This document shows positions 25,750 to 34,445 of a stretch of DNA of 35,390 nt, piece by piece. Where the stretch lies: assembly GCA_003671025.1 (NCBI GenBank), contig QWPW01000031.1, forward strand, positions 1 through 35,390, written 5' to 3'. Both the position numbers and the translations under genes were made by a program. Under the pieces are notes generated by a model. That model was not told where the DNA came from. It was given only the letters and a program-made list of their open reading frames with translations, and searched no databases. Origin of the DNA: Planctomycetota bacterium. GTDB taxonomy: Bacteria; Planctomycetota; Phycisphaerae; Phycisphaerales; SM1A02. Within the stretch, counting starts at the first letter, position 1. Each line of letters opens with the position of its first letter.

Positions 25750-26817
25750 ATGAAGATCACTGCATCAACGTTCGCGGCACTCGCGATTGCAACCTCCGGC
25801 ACCACCTTGAGCATGTCGGCGCAATTCGCGCGCGCGAATGAAGTGGTGTTCGCATGTTCCGTGCTCAGTCAGAAGAGCACGATGGTGCAGACCACCGATG
25901 CCACCGCGCCGTTTGCGGGCACGTTCATCGGTAACTACGAAGTCACCACCAATCCTCTGGGAACTCGCACGATTCCTGGGTATTTCGGTGGCAGCGGCAA
26001 CAACGCGATTCCGTACACGGCGTCGTTCGTTCTTGCGGGCGACATCGACACACACCCGATGGGCACGCTCATCGTCGGGGTCGACAGCGAGACGCTGCAG
26101 ATTCGCGTGAGCAATCTCGCGCTTGATTTGCTCGGCGGCCAACCAGGGGTGCTCGGCGCGACCATCAACATCAACTACACGACTTTCCACACCGTCGCAC
26201 CGAACGCAATCTACCCCGGTGGCGTGACCATTCCGATTCCCGTGGGCAACGGCTCGGTCTCTACGCTGCGCATGACGCAGACTGGCAACAGCGCACTCGG
26301 TTTGCTCGTGCCCAACAAAGACGGCTCATCGACATTCACCATCGCGGTTCCCGTGGACATCGTGTTCGTCGCGGATCTTCTGGGCACGCCCATCAGCGAC
26401 GGCACGCCCACGCCAGGAATCTTGCCGCTCACGGGAACGCTCGTCGAAGGAAGCGACACGGTTGTGCTCTCACTTCAAGTGCAAGACTCGCAGTCGCAAG
26501 TGACGCCGCTCAATCTCGATCCGTTCGTTGATCAGCCACTCGCGCTGCCCACCATCATTCCTACCGGCGGCACAGCAAACTTGTTGCTGTCAGGTGATGT
26601 GACCGAACTCGCGCTCGCAACAACGCTCAACGCGACGCTCAAAGTCGCTGGCGAACGACAGGCGATCATCGGCGACCTCAACGGTGATAGTGTGGTCAAC
26701 GCCGCGGACCTCTCGATTCTGCTTTCGAATTGGGGAACAGCGGGACCTGGTGATCTCGATGGCAGCGGGACCGTCAATGCTCCGGATCTCAGTATTTTGC
26801 TGAGCAATTGGAGCTAA
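25750..26817 (+). CDS. Secreted protein with C-terminal dockerin type I domain
   Basis: A 355-aa protein. The N-terminal signal (MKITASTFAALAIATSGTTL ... ANE) is followed by an all-beta, Gly/Thr/Asn-rich region with no named domain that I recognise. Residues about 309-354 are a dockerin: two calcium-loop helices, GDLNGDSVVNAADLSILLSN and GDLDGSGTVNAPDLSILLSN, each with D-x-N/D-G-D/S-x-x-x-x-x-x-D spacing. Dockerins bind cohesins or act as C-terminal anchors; no cohesin is in the window. ATG at 25750 lacks a clear Shine-Dalgarno. It is the first of three consecutive secreted genes on the plus strand. Confidence 0.85.
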   Translation: MKITASTFAALAIATSGTTLSMSAQFARANEVVFACSVLSQKSTMVQTTDATAPFAGTFIGNYEVTTNPLGTRTIPGYFGGSGNNAIPYTASFVLAGDIDTHPMGTLIVGVDSETLQIRVSNLALDLLGGQPGVLGATININYTTFHTVAPNAIYPGGVTIPIPVGNGSVSTLRMTQTGNSALGLLVPNKDGSSTFTIAVPVDIVFVADLLGTPISDGTPTPGILPLTGTLVEGSDTVVLSLQVQDSQSQVTPLNLDPFVDQPLALPTIIPTGGTANLLLSGDVTELALATTLNATLKVAGERQAIIGDLNGDSVVNAADLSILLSNWGTAGPGDLDGSGTVNAPDLSILLSNWS

Positions 26818-26882
26818 TCGCGCCGCACACGCGCGGTTGCGGCGTACGAGTGAGTGAACTTGTTCCAAAGGAATCTCACTTG

Positions 26883-28358
26883 ATGCGTTGCGTCACACCA
26901 TTCATCTTTGCGTGCTTCGGAGGCGGCTTCGTGTTGTGTGTTGGGTCGACGCACGCACATGCAGCGATGCGCGATGAGACGCCGCTCGTCTTCACGCAGC
27001 CGACCTACGACTTGTTGCCTGCGCCGTTTTTTCCAACGATGGTGAAGCCGCGCGATCTTGATGGTGACGGCATTGTCGATCTCGTGGTGCCTGGCCGCGA
27101 TCCTGAGAAACGTCTGTTCACTATGCGTGGCGTAGGCGACGGTCACTTCGTTCCGCTGCAAACATTGGTCGCCGAGAGTTTCGTCGATTGGGTCGACCTC
27201 GCCGATATCGACAACGATGGCCACGATGACATCGTCGCCGCGTGGCGCGGAGATTTTCCGCGACTGGTTGCGTATCGCGGACTCGGCGGCGGAGTGTTCG
27301 CCGAAGCGACAGTACTCGTCGGGCTTGAGTTGGGAATGGGTCGCGATCCGCAAGGGCTTGCCATCGGCGATTTTGATGGCGATCAAGACATCGACATTGC
27401 AGTGACGCAATACGTGGGCGGCGCCATCGAGGTGTTTTCCAATCTCGGAAATCTGCTGTTCGAGCGCACCGATCGTGTGCGCGTCGGTTCATTCCTCGGC
27501 GGCTATCAATATCCGCGCATGACTTTCGCGTCTGACATCGATGGCGATAGTGACCTCGACCTTATCGCCAACGAACTCGGTGGAAGTCGCATCGCGGTGA
27601 GTCGCAATCACAACGGTCGCTTCGCGCGCGCAGTCGAGTATCGCGTTCCGCAAATCGGCAAAGAGCGACCAGGCATCGCGAGCATGATGATGGCGGACGT
27701 CGAAGGTGATGGCGATAGCGACATCGTGGTTGCCGCGCTCCTGCTCGCGCCGGAACAAAAGCTGGTCGCGTTCATCAACGATGGAACGGGCGATTTCTCG
27801 CAGCGCATCGTGGGACGAAGCTCGCCCTTTGGTTACGCGTTTTCCCTGGAAATGGCGGACTTTGATGGCGACGGAGATCTTGATGCTGCCACTGGCGTCG
27901 CCTTGCCGGGCATGGTCGCGGTAGGACGACGCACTGCGCTCGGTGAGTTTGATTTCTCGATCGACGCATTGTTGCCGTTAGGGCAACTCATTCGCCACAT
28001 CTCTGCCGTCGATCTTGATGGCGACTGCGATCTTGACATCGTTGGTGTGGATGGACCCTCGCGCGCAGTGTTCAGTTCGATCAACAACACATCAGCCGCA
28101 GGTTGCGGAGGCGGCGTCGCTGCGACGACAAATGCGCGCAAGCATGTCGATCAATCAAACGTGACCGCGCTGGTCACGACGCCCGCGCTCAAGCTCATCA
28201 CGGCAGACAGAAATGGCGACGGAGTGCGCGACGCGATCGATGTCGCAGTGTGGCTCGCATCCCAATCGACCGTGACGCCATCAACGACATCGTCAACATC
28301 GCCAACAACAACGCCGTCACGCACGAGTGATCACTCCACATCGGAGAAACGCGAGTGA
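26883..28358 (+). CDS. Secreted FG-GAP/VCBS-repeat protein with dockerin-like half repeat
   Basis: A 491-aa protein with a signal peptide (FIFACFGGGFVLCVGSTHAH). Seven calcium-loop motifs of the FG-GAP/VCBS type are visible: DLDGDGIVDLVV, DIDNDGHDDIVA, DFDGDQDIDIAV, DIDGDSDLDLIA, DVEGDGDSDIVV, DFDGDGDLDAAT and DLDGDCDLDIVG, consistent with one seven-bladed beta propeller. Near the C-terminus a single half-dockerin (ADRNGDGVRDAIDVAVWLAS) precedes a Ser/Thr/Pro-rich tail ending in a charged KRE. ATG at 26883 has AAAGGA upstream. Its stop overlaps the GTG of the next gene by four bases (GTGA), indicating coupled expression. Likely an extracellular or surface calcium-binding scaffold. Confidence 0.85.
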   Translation: MRCVTPFIFACFGGGFVLCVGSTHAHAAMRDETPLVFTQPTYDLLPAPFFPTMVKPRDLDGDGIVDLVVPGRDPEKRLFTMRGVGDGHFVPLQTLVAESFVDWVDLADIDNDGHDDIVAAWRGDFPRLVAYRGLGGGVFAEATVLVGLELGMGRDPQGLAIGDFDGDQDIDIAVTQYVGGAIEVFSNLGNLLFERTDRVRVGSFLGGYQYPRMTFASDIDGDSDLDLIANELGGSRIAVSRNHNGRFARAVEYRVPQIGKERPGIASMMMADVEGDGDSDIVVAALLLAPEQKLVAFINDGTGDFSQRIVGRSSPFGYAFSLEMADFDGDGDLDAATGVALPGMVAVGRRTALGEFDFSIDALLPLGQLIRHISAVDLDGDCDLDIVGVDGPSRAVFSSINNTSAAGCGGGVAATTNARKHVDQSNVTALVTTPALKLITADRNGDGVRDAIDVAVWLASQSTVTPSTTSSTSPTTTPSRTSDHSTSEKRE

Positions 28359-29440
28359 AGCACACAGCGTTCATCACAGCGTTCATCACCGGTGGAATCG
28401 TCGCGTTGAGCGCACTCGTCGCGGGTATCACCGATGCGAGTCATGCACAGTGCCCCGCCGAGGGAGATTGCCGCAAGGTTCACCCAACGCCAGGCTGCGA
28501 CATGCCCGAATGTTGCACCATCGTGTGCGAGGCCAATCCGTTGTGTTGCGAATTTACGTGGGACCAAGCGTGCGCCGACTTCGCGATTCTTAGTTGCGCC
28601 GACATCAATTGTCCTTCCGATGGCTTGTGCACGCAGGTGCATGCCAGTCCTGGTTGCGCCGACTTCGAGTGCTGCGAGTTGGTCACGATTCTTGATGGGT
28701 GGTGCAGTTACGCGGCGTGGGATGAAGTCTGCGCGCGCGAAGCGTTGGCGCTCTGCGGCGTGACTCCGTGCGTCATCGCATTGCCCACGCTTCTCGATGA
28801 AGACGAACCGTGCTACGAACGATTCAATGACGGCTGCTCGATCACGTTCTCGCTCGGGCGCATCGAACTTCCCTGCGCGACACCGATGAAGGGTCGCATC
28901 GTGAGCGGTGGCCCGCGTGACACCGATTGGTTCGCGCTTGATGGCGCGACTCGTCGGCGATATCGCTTCACGCTCGACGCAGAATTTCCCATCGAACTGC
29001 AGTTGTTCGAAGGCGATTGCGAAGGCCCGAATCACGTCGAATGGTTGATCGGCGAAGAGCTCTGCGTCGGCGCGCACACGCTGGTGTTTCTTGTTGACTC
29101 TGGTGTGCAATCGCTCGTTCTCGGCGCGGGAAACGAAGATCGTGCGTTGCGCTCGGGCCTCGAGTGCGACGACATCGACCCTGAAAATCCGCCCGAACCC
29201 GATGATCCACCAGCGTTGCAAGTGTTCGGCGTGCATTGGATTGCGCGCCTCGATTGCCTCGCGCTAGGCGACATCAATGGCGATGGTTTGGTCAACGCGG
29301 TTGATATTGGCACACTGCTCAACGCCTGGGGTGAGGTCGATGCCTCATCGGCGCGCGACCCGCGATTGGCCGATGCGGACCTCGACGGGAACGGGCGCGT
29401 TGATGCCGCGGATCTCACCGTACTTCTTTCGTCGTGGTGA
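28355..29440 (+). CDS. Secreted protein with two Cys-rich modules and a C-terminal dockerin
   Basis: A 361-aa protein starting at GTG 28355, overlapping the previous stop by four bases, with GGAG nearby upstream. A signal peptide (about 1-31) is followed by two 49-aa modules, Cys33-Cys81 and Cys86-Cys134, each with the pattern C-P-x-x-G-x-C-x-x-V-H-x-x-P-G-C-x-x-x-E-C-C and a W-D-x-x-C-A/A-R...A-x-x-x-C end. This pattern recurs in Phycisphaerae secreted proteins as I recall it. A beta-rich region (140-260) with more cysteines follows, then a dockerin near 305-360 (GDINGDGLVNAVDIGTLLNA and ADLDGNGRVDAADLTVLLSS). Extracellular function is inferred. Confidence 0.82.
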   Translation: MKHTAFITAFITGGIVALSALVAGITDASHAQCPAEGDCRKVHPTPGCDMPECCTIVCEANPLCCEFTWDQACADFAILSCADINCPSDGLCTQVHASPGCADFECCELVTILDGWCSYAAWDEVCAREALALCGVTPCVIALPTLLDEDEPCYERFNDGCSITFSLGRIELPCATPMKGRIVSGGPRDTDWFALDGATRRRYRFTLDAEFPIELQLFEGDCEGPNHVEWLIGEELCVGAHTLVFLVDSGVQSLVLGAGNEDRALRSGLECDDIDPENPPEPDDPPALQVFGVHWIARLDCLALGDINGDGLVNAVDIGTLLNAWGEVDASSARDPRLADADLDGNGRVDAADLTVLLSSW

Positions 29441-29506
29441 GTTTCTGGTCGAGTTGGCGAAACTTCGACGGGACGCGTCGGTTGGTGCATCATTGCACGC
29501 CCGCGC

Positions 29507-30274
29507 ATGTCCACGCTCACCCAAACATCTTTGCAGTTGACCCTCGATCACGCGCCAGCCGCGACGGAGTGCACGCGCGAGGTGAACGGTCGATCCGATA
29601 GTGACGGAACTACTCCGCGCGCGGCGCTTGACCGCCGCGACGACGCTGATGATCACGACGTTCTCGCTGATCTTGCGCACGAACGATTGGTCAGTCGCGC
29701 GATTGATGGCGACCGAGATGCTGTCGCGGAAATCTGGCAAAGCAATCGTCGATGGATTGCCTCGGTGGTTGCGGCACACGCGACTCGTGCGTCAGATCTC
29801 GACGATGTGTTGCAAGAGGTTGCTTCGATCTTGATCACCAAAGTGCGTCAAGTGAGAGATGCGGGAAGTCTGCGCGGTTGGCTGCGCATGGTGGCGATCA
29901 ACGCCGCGCGTATGCGTGGACGATCAGTTTCGTCCGAGCGAAAATCATGGCAACGATTGGCACGCGAGAGTGGCTCACGCAGCAGCGACATCGCCGGACG
30001 CGTTCATTGCGGCCGCGAGGATTCGCATGCGCGAGCGATCGAAGCGCGTGAAACATTGGCCTTGGTCGCGCGCCTGCCCGCGATCTACGCCGAACCGTTG
30101 TTGCTGCAAGCGGGACAAGGAATGTCGCAGCGCGCCATCGCGCACATGCTCGATGTCCCAGAGACAACCATTGAAACGCGTCTCGCGCGAGGCCGCCGCA
30201 TGTTGCGCACACTCGCTCAAGAGCAGTTGGAGTCTGAGCACACCGCGTCGACGCGAAGTCCGCTGACGCAATGA
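29507..30274 (+). CDS. ECF-family RNA polymerase sigma factor
   Basis: A 255-aa sigma factor. After an acidic, low-complexity N-terminus (1-55), sigma region 2 is RWIASVVAAHATRASDLDDV with LQEVASILITKVRQVRDAGS and RGWLRMVAINAARMRGR. Region 4 is LARLPAIYAEPLLLQAGQGM plus the helix-turn-helix SQRAIAHMLDVPETTIETRL with ARGRRMLR. The DLDDVLQEV and REDS..RAIEARETL segments resemble ECF group members tied to membrane anti-sigma factors. ATG at 29507 is chosen. The next gene follows 15 nt downstream. A linear cluster of sigma, single-TM protein and PDZ protein suggests an envelope-stress module. Confidence 0.88.
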   Translation: MSTLTQTSLQLTLDHAPAATECTREVNGRSDSDGTTPRAALDRRDDADDHDVLADLAHERLVSRAIDGDRDAVAEIWQSNRRWIASVVAAHATRASDLDDVLQEVASILITKVRQVRDAGSLRGWLRMVAINAARMRGRSVSSERKSWQRLARESGSRSSDIAGRVHCGREDSHARAIEARETLALVARLPAIYAEPLLLQAGQGMSQRAIAHMLDVPETTIETRLARGRRMLRTLAQEQLESEHTASTRSPLTQ

Positions 30275-30289
30275 ATTGAGAATGAACAC

Positions 30290-30940
30290 ATGACACACGA
30301 ACACGTTCAAGGTCACGTTGACCAGTGCGAATCGAATCACGCAACCAACGTGCTGTGCAGCGCGAGTGATCTTCTTCTCTCACGCGCGGTGCAAGGCGAC
30401 CGTGACGCGATGGCCACGATTTGCGCGAGCAGCGCGACGAATCCATCGTTGTTGCAGGAACTCGCTGCGTGGCAGGCTGATGAATTGCGTCTCGCACGCG
30501 CCGCGCGCGAACTCGATGTGTATGCCGACAACGCGTCGCTGCCGCAAGCCGATGCGCGCGCATTGCGACGTGATGGATTAGGTTGGCTTGTCGCCGCCAT
30601 CCTCGTGGTCGCGCTCGCAGGTGATCGGTTTCTTGCGGCACCGACCCATGAACGCGTGAATGTTGCGGGCATCGCTGGGCCAACGATTTCCACGGCCGAT
30701 CAAGCGTTCGACGCGTATCTCGAGAAGGGACGCGCCGAGGGATTGGTGCTCGGTGATGTCGCGCCACCAACATTCGTTCAATCACGAGAACTCGGCGAAG
30801 GCCGCGGTTTCGAAGTCATCGTCATGCGCCAAATCTACGAGCGTCGCACCATGCCGCAGATGTATCGCATGGAACCGACTGGTGAAACGGGACGCATGCG
30901 CGCTGTAGTCGTTCGTCCGCGGACGGATCTTTTGCAGTGA
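30290..30940 (+). CDS. Putative membrane anti-sigma factor
   Basis: A 216-aa protein 15 nt after the ECF sigma gene. Residues 1-85 are an alpha-helical cytoplasmic domain, and one hydrophobic helix (about 97-118, GWLVAAILVVALAGDRFLAA) is followed by a 100-aa, probably periplasmic, domain. This topology and gene order are those of anti-sigma factors, but no ZAS zinc motif (H-x3-C-x2-C) is present, so the family is unassigned. Its N-terminal segment LLSRAVQGDRDAMATI resembles LVSRAIDGDRDAVAEI near the start of the sigma factor. It likely sequesters the sigma factor at the inner membrane. Confidence 0.65.
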   Translation: MTHEHVQGHVDQCESNHATNVLCSASDLLLSRAVQGDRDAMATICASSATNPSLLQELAAWQADELRLARAARELDVYADNASLPQADARALRRDGLGWLVAAILVVALAGDRFLAAPTHERVNVAGIAGPTISTADQAFDAYLEKGRAEGLVLGDVAPPTFVQSRELGEGRGFEVIVMRQIYERRTMPQMYRMEPTGETGRMRAVVVRPRTDLLQ

Positions 30941-31041
30941 CGCATCGCACGCAATGTGCAGGTGATCACGCCACACTCATTCCAACTCGAACATGTCACG
31001 CGCAGTTCACACGCGCATCACGAAAGTCGCAGGAACACACC

Positions 31042-32421
31042 ATGAACAATCGCATTCTCATTTCCGTTCTGACAACCGGCTTGTTTACGCCCATCGCCTG
31101 CGCGCAGGAGAGTGCATCGCAGGCGAAGTCTTCGTCAGTCATTGCGGTGACTCGTGGTCAGGGAGATCCATCGCCTATCGATGTCTCGATCAAGATCAAC
31201 GACGGCCGCGTCGAATCGGCACAGCTCAACGGCGAGGACATTCCGTCGGACCGCATTCGTCGCGTCGTCGATGGATTTGAGATTTTGGGAGCCGATGGCG
31301 CCGTGCTTGAGCACATCGCGGCCACTCATCCCGACGACAAACGGTCATCCGCGAGCGCGGGTTTGCGTAAGGCCATTCGTATCGCTCACGGCAGTGAGGC
31401 GAACGCTGCGCAAGACGCGGCTCGAGCGCTTGTGGTGCAAGACTTTGCACTCGCCGTCGCGTCCGAGTCACCAAAGACAATGCTCGGCGCAGGACTTGGC
31501 AACGTCGACGCGGCATTGGCACATCACCTTGGCGTCGATGTTGCGAAGTCGACGATGGTCACGGGCCTCGTCGATGGATTGCCTGCGCAGAAGGCGGGCA
31601 TTGAACAGTTCGATGTGATCGTCTCGGTGAACGGTGACGCTGATGCGTCGAGTGCCGCGCTGCGCAAGACGCTGAAAGATCTCGAGCCGGGCGCGAAGAT
31701 CACGTTAGGGATTCGTCGCGGCGCAGACACAAAGTCTGTTGAGTTCGAATTGGTTGCGTTTGACGCGGAGAAGCTCAGCGCGATCGAGGCAGAAGATTCG
31801 TCCTTCACCTCGGTGGAGGGTTTCGAGATACCAGAGATTGAGCAGATCATCGCGCTTGATGCAGCAGGGCAGCGCGCCGCCGGTGGCGCAGGAACATCGA
31901 TGTTTTTCATGGGCCCTGATGGACGCAAGCAACAAATTTTGTTGCCCAACATGTCGCACAACATGGGCGGCGGCGCATGGTCGCAATCACCTGGACCTTC
32001 GCGCGACGCGATGAGAATGTTGGAGCAACGGCTGATGGAGTTGACGCAGCGACTCGAAGAGCAGGGGCAACGGCGTAGCGGCGGCGCGATGAACGGTCGC
32101 GACGGTGCGCGTGAAGCGTTCGAGTTTGAGATTGAGGGCATGAACGAAGACGAAGCGGGCGCGCGCGAGTTGAATCGTCAGCCGAACCGCTCCATGCAGC
32201 CGCGGCGCAACGGTGATTCCGGAGCACCGACGGATCGATCGCACGCGATGGGCGAGGATCGTCTTGCGCGTCTCGAGGCTCAGATGGAGCGCGTGTTGCG
32301 CGAGTTGGAACGAGTGAATTCGCGGCCTCGCGATGGCGGCGATCGCGTGAATGATGGAGCAATGCGTGGACCAGGGCTCGCGCCGGACTCCCGCGCCCCA
32401 CGCAACGCCGATGCGCCGTAA
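31042..32421 (+). CDS. Exported PDZ-domain protein
   Basis: A 459-aa protein with a signal peptide (ILISVLTTGLFTPIACAQES). Residues about 165-235 are a PDZ-like fold, MVTGLVDGLPAQKAGIEQFD then VIVSVNGD and LRKTLKDLEPGAKITLGIRR, as in HtrA/DegP C-terminal modules, but no protease triad is present. The C-terminal half has two predicted coiled-coil segments (MRMLEQRLMELTQRLEEQGQ and LARLEAQMERVLRELERVNS) separated by Gly/Arg-rich, acidic low-complexity sequence. ATG at 31042 has AGGA upstream. It follows the sigma/anti-sigma pair and could be the periplasmic ligand sensor of the module; this is inferred from context. Confidence 0.78.
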   Translation: MNNRILISVLTTGLFTPIACAQESASQAKSSSVIAVTRGQGDPSPIDVSIKINDGRVESAQLNGEDIPSDRIRRVVDGFEILGADGAVLEHIAATHPDDKRSSASAGLRKAIRIAHGSEANAAQDAARALVVQDFALAVASESPKTMLGAGLGNVDAALAHHLGVDVAKSTMVTGLVDGLPAQKAGIEQFDVIVSVNGDADASSAALRKTLKDLEPGAKITLGIRRGADTKSVEFELVAFDAEKLSAIEAEDSSFTSVEGFEIPEIEQIIALDAAGQRAAGGAGTSMFFMGPDGRKQQILLPNMSHNMGGGAWSQSPGPSRDAMRMLEQRLMELTQRLEEQGQRRSGGAMNGRDGAREAFEFEIEGMNEDEAGARELNRQPNRSMQPRRNGDSGAPTDRSHAMGEDRLARLEAQMERVLRELERVNSRPRDGGDRVNDGAMRGPGLAPDSRAPRNADAP

Positions 32422-32480
32422 CCAGACGAAATCGGTGTGCTTCCGTTGTGACGACGGTCGCACGAAACTCAACTCTCAAG

Positions 32481-32516
32481 CGCTGGCGCATTCGGTTGCG
32501 CCAGCGTTTGTCTTTG
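32481..32516 (+). terminator. Hairpin terminator after the PDZ gene
   Basis: CGCTGGCGCA (32481-32490) pairs with TGCGCCAGCG (32497-32506), a 10-bp stem with a TTCGGT loop, followed by TTTGTCTTTGG. It is 60 nt after the PDZ gene stop and close to the end of the convergent PLP-enzyme gene, and may serve both strands weakly. Confidence 0.7.
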
Positions 32517-32529
32517 GAATCGGCGTTCA

Positions 32530-33519
32530 TCAATCGAACGGCAACGCAGCGAGATCAACATTGCCGCCGCAGAGAATCACGCCGACATCCGCGAGGTCGT
32601 GCTGTTGACGCATCCACGCGCTGCAGGCCACAGCAACGGCGACGGCCGCACTTGGTTCGATAGTGATCTTCATGCGCTCCCACACCAAGCGCATGTGCAG
32701 CGCGATGTCATCCTCTGACACCAATACGATTTCATCGACGAGATCACGCACGACGGGAAACGTGAGCGGACCAAGCGCGGTGCGCAATCCGTCGGCGATG
32801 GTGAGCGGTGTCATTGCCGGTTGAATGGAACCTTCGCGCTTGGAGGCGGCCGCGTCGCCCGCGAGTTCTGGTTCCGCACCAATGATCTTGATCGAAGGCT
32901 TGAGTGCTTTAGCCGCGATGGCAATGCCGGAGATGAGACCGCCGCCACCGAGAGGCACGATGATGCAATCGAGTTGCGGACATTCATCGAGCAGCTCGAG
33001 CGCGATCGTTCCTTGTCCCGCGATTACGTTGGGATGATTGAACGGAGGAATCATCGTGCCGCCCGTTTGCGCGAGCACGCGCGCGGCGGTGGACTCGCGC
33101 GCTTCGAGCGTCGCCTCGCACTCGATGATGGTCGCGCCATATCCGCGCACCGCGTCCTTCTTGATTTGCGCCGAGTTCGAAGGCATCACCACATGCGCCG
33201 AGATTCCACGCATGCGCGCTGCGAGTGCTAAGGCTTGCGCGTGATTGCCCGACGAATGCGTGACCACTCCGCGCGCGGCCGATTCATCATCAATCATGCG
33301 AATGGCGTTGGTCGCGCCGCGAAACTTGAACGACCCTGTGCGTTGAAAGATCTCGCACTTGAACGCGAGACGGCGACCACTGATCTCATCCAGTGTCGCG
33401 CTGGTGAGCACGGGCGTGCGCAGCGCAAACGGTTCGATGCGTCGACGCGCGGCGCGAATCGAATCAAGATCGGCGGCGTAACACATGGGAGCAACAGCAG
33501 CGTCATGGCGAGGAGTCAT
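32530..33519 (-). CDS. Serine racemase/threonine dehydratase-like PLP enzyme
   Basis: A 329-aa fold-type II PLP enzyme without an ACT domain, which fits serine racemase, catabolic threonine dehydratase or threo-3-hydroxyaspartate ammonia-lyase. The PLP lysine lies in RTGSFKFRGA, the substrate loop is THSSGNHAQALALAA, the phosphate-binding loop is PLGGGGLISG, and the C-terminal CGGNVD is present. Metal-loop and beta-replacement residues cannot be assigned safely, so the substrate is open. ATG at 33519 is the longest start; a shorter one at 33486 (MCYAADL) is also possible. Only 17 nt, all palindromic, separate 33519 from the divergent GTG of the RNase gene. Confidence 0.85.
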   Translation of the reverse strand: MTPRHDAAVAPMCYAADLDSIRAARRRIEPFALRTPVLTSATLDEISGRRLAFKCEIFQRTGSFKFRGATNAIRMIDDESAARGVVTHSSGNHAQALALAARMRGISAHVVMPSNSAQIKKDAVRGYGATIIECEATLEARESTAARVLAQTGGTMIPPFNHPNVIAGQGTIALELLDECPQLDCIIVPLGGGGLISGIAIAAKALKPSIKIIGAEPELAGDAAASKREGSIQPAMTPLTIADGLRTALGPLTFPVVRDLVDEIVLVSEDDIALHMRLVWERMKITIEPSAAVAVAVACSAWMRQQHDLADVGVILCGGNVDLAALPFD

Positions 33520-33536
33520 GCGAGTAGCCTACTCGC
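33520..33536. promoter_or_regulatory. Perfect 17-bp palindrome filling a divergent intergenic gap
   Basis: GCGAGTAGCCTACTCGC reads as eight bases, a central C, and the exact reverse complement of the first eight. It occupies precisely the space between ATG 33519 (minus) and GTG 33537 (plus). It could be an operator or dyad for a transcription factor controlling both genes. If both starts are right, it also overlaps the leader of each transcript. Confidence 0.6.
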
Positions 33537-34310
33537 GTGAGCACCACGCCTTCGCCGGCAATTCGCATCTATCGCCGCGTGAGCGCGCGCTTCGATCCCT
33601 TGCGCGAATCGTTGGTGGCCGCGGACTTTCATCAAGTCGTGCCTCCCGACGCCGGCGCGCAGTGGGAATACGTCGATGATTTCACAACGCGTGTGCGCTA
33701 CGACAACCGCGTGTTGCTTGTCGAGGCGATCAACGATGCGACTGCCGATGCGTTCGATCGCGCGCATCGCATCGCGTTGCCTTCGGATTCAAACTTGCTT
33801 GATGGCGGCCAAGCGCCTCAGGTCGTGACGCTGATTGCTGGCAGTGACGAGTCGGGTAAGGGCGAGCCCACACACGCGCTCGCGGTCGTCGCGGTGCTGG
33901 TTTCGGTGCACGCTGAGAGTGCTTGCATCGCGCGCGGAATACGCGATTCGAAAGGGTGCACTGCGGCGGAGATCACCGAGAACGCGCAATGGATCGCCGC
34001 GAATCTGCTCCACGAAATCAGCGTGATTGCCCCGCAAGATCGTGCCAACGCGCTGCGTGCGCATGGTGACAATGATTCGCGTTTGCTCGCGTTCATGCAC
34101 AGCGAATGTCTGCGCCGACTGCATGCGCGCAACGCATTTGCGTTGGCGCGCGTGGATCGCTTCGCGCCCAATCGTCCCGTGGCGAATGCGTTGGCCAAGT
34201 CGCTTCCGCTGACGATCATCGACGAGTGCGTGCGCGGTGAACGACACGTTGCGGTTGCTGCTGCGTCAATCGTCGCGCGAGCGTGTGCGCTGGGCATTTC
34301 GCTTCGGTGA
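33537..34310 (+). pseudogene. rnhC: RNase HIII-like, C-terminally truncated
   Basis: A 257-aa protein resembling RNase HIII. An N-terminal domain (about 1-95) precedes the catalytic core IAGSDESGKGE (Asp104, Glu105), RGIRDSKGCTAAEI and LARVDRFAP (Asp207). The family pattern then reaches VAVAAASIVARACA and stops at 257 (GISLR, TGA 34308-34310). Complete RNase HIII proteins continue for tens of residues after A-S-I-x-A-R, where the fourth active-site acid and the conserved K-L-H-F-like end lie; neither appears. No alternative frame restores them. I therefore call it truncated, probably inactive, while the first three catalytic acids are intact. The GTG start lies directly after a palindrome. 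Confidence 0.7.
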
Positions 34311-34445
34311 TCGTTACGCGATGGTTAACGTGCCGCGTCGATGCGTCGTGTGGTAACTCGGGGCGATGCGCGCGATGCATATTCATTCGCAACGCGCCGC
34401 TCGCAACGCGCGAAGCATCATCGTCATCCGCTACAGTGTCGCTTC

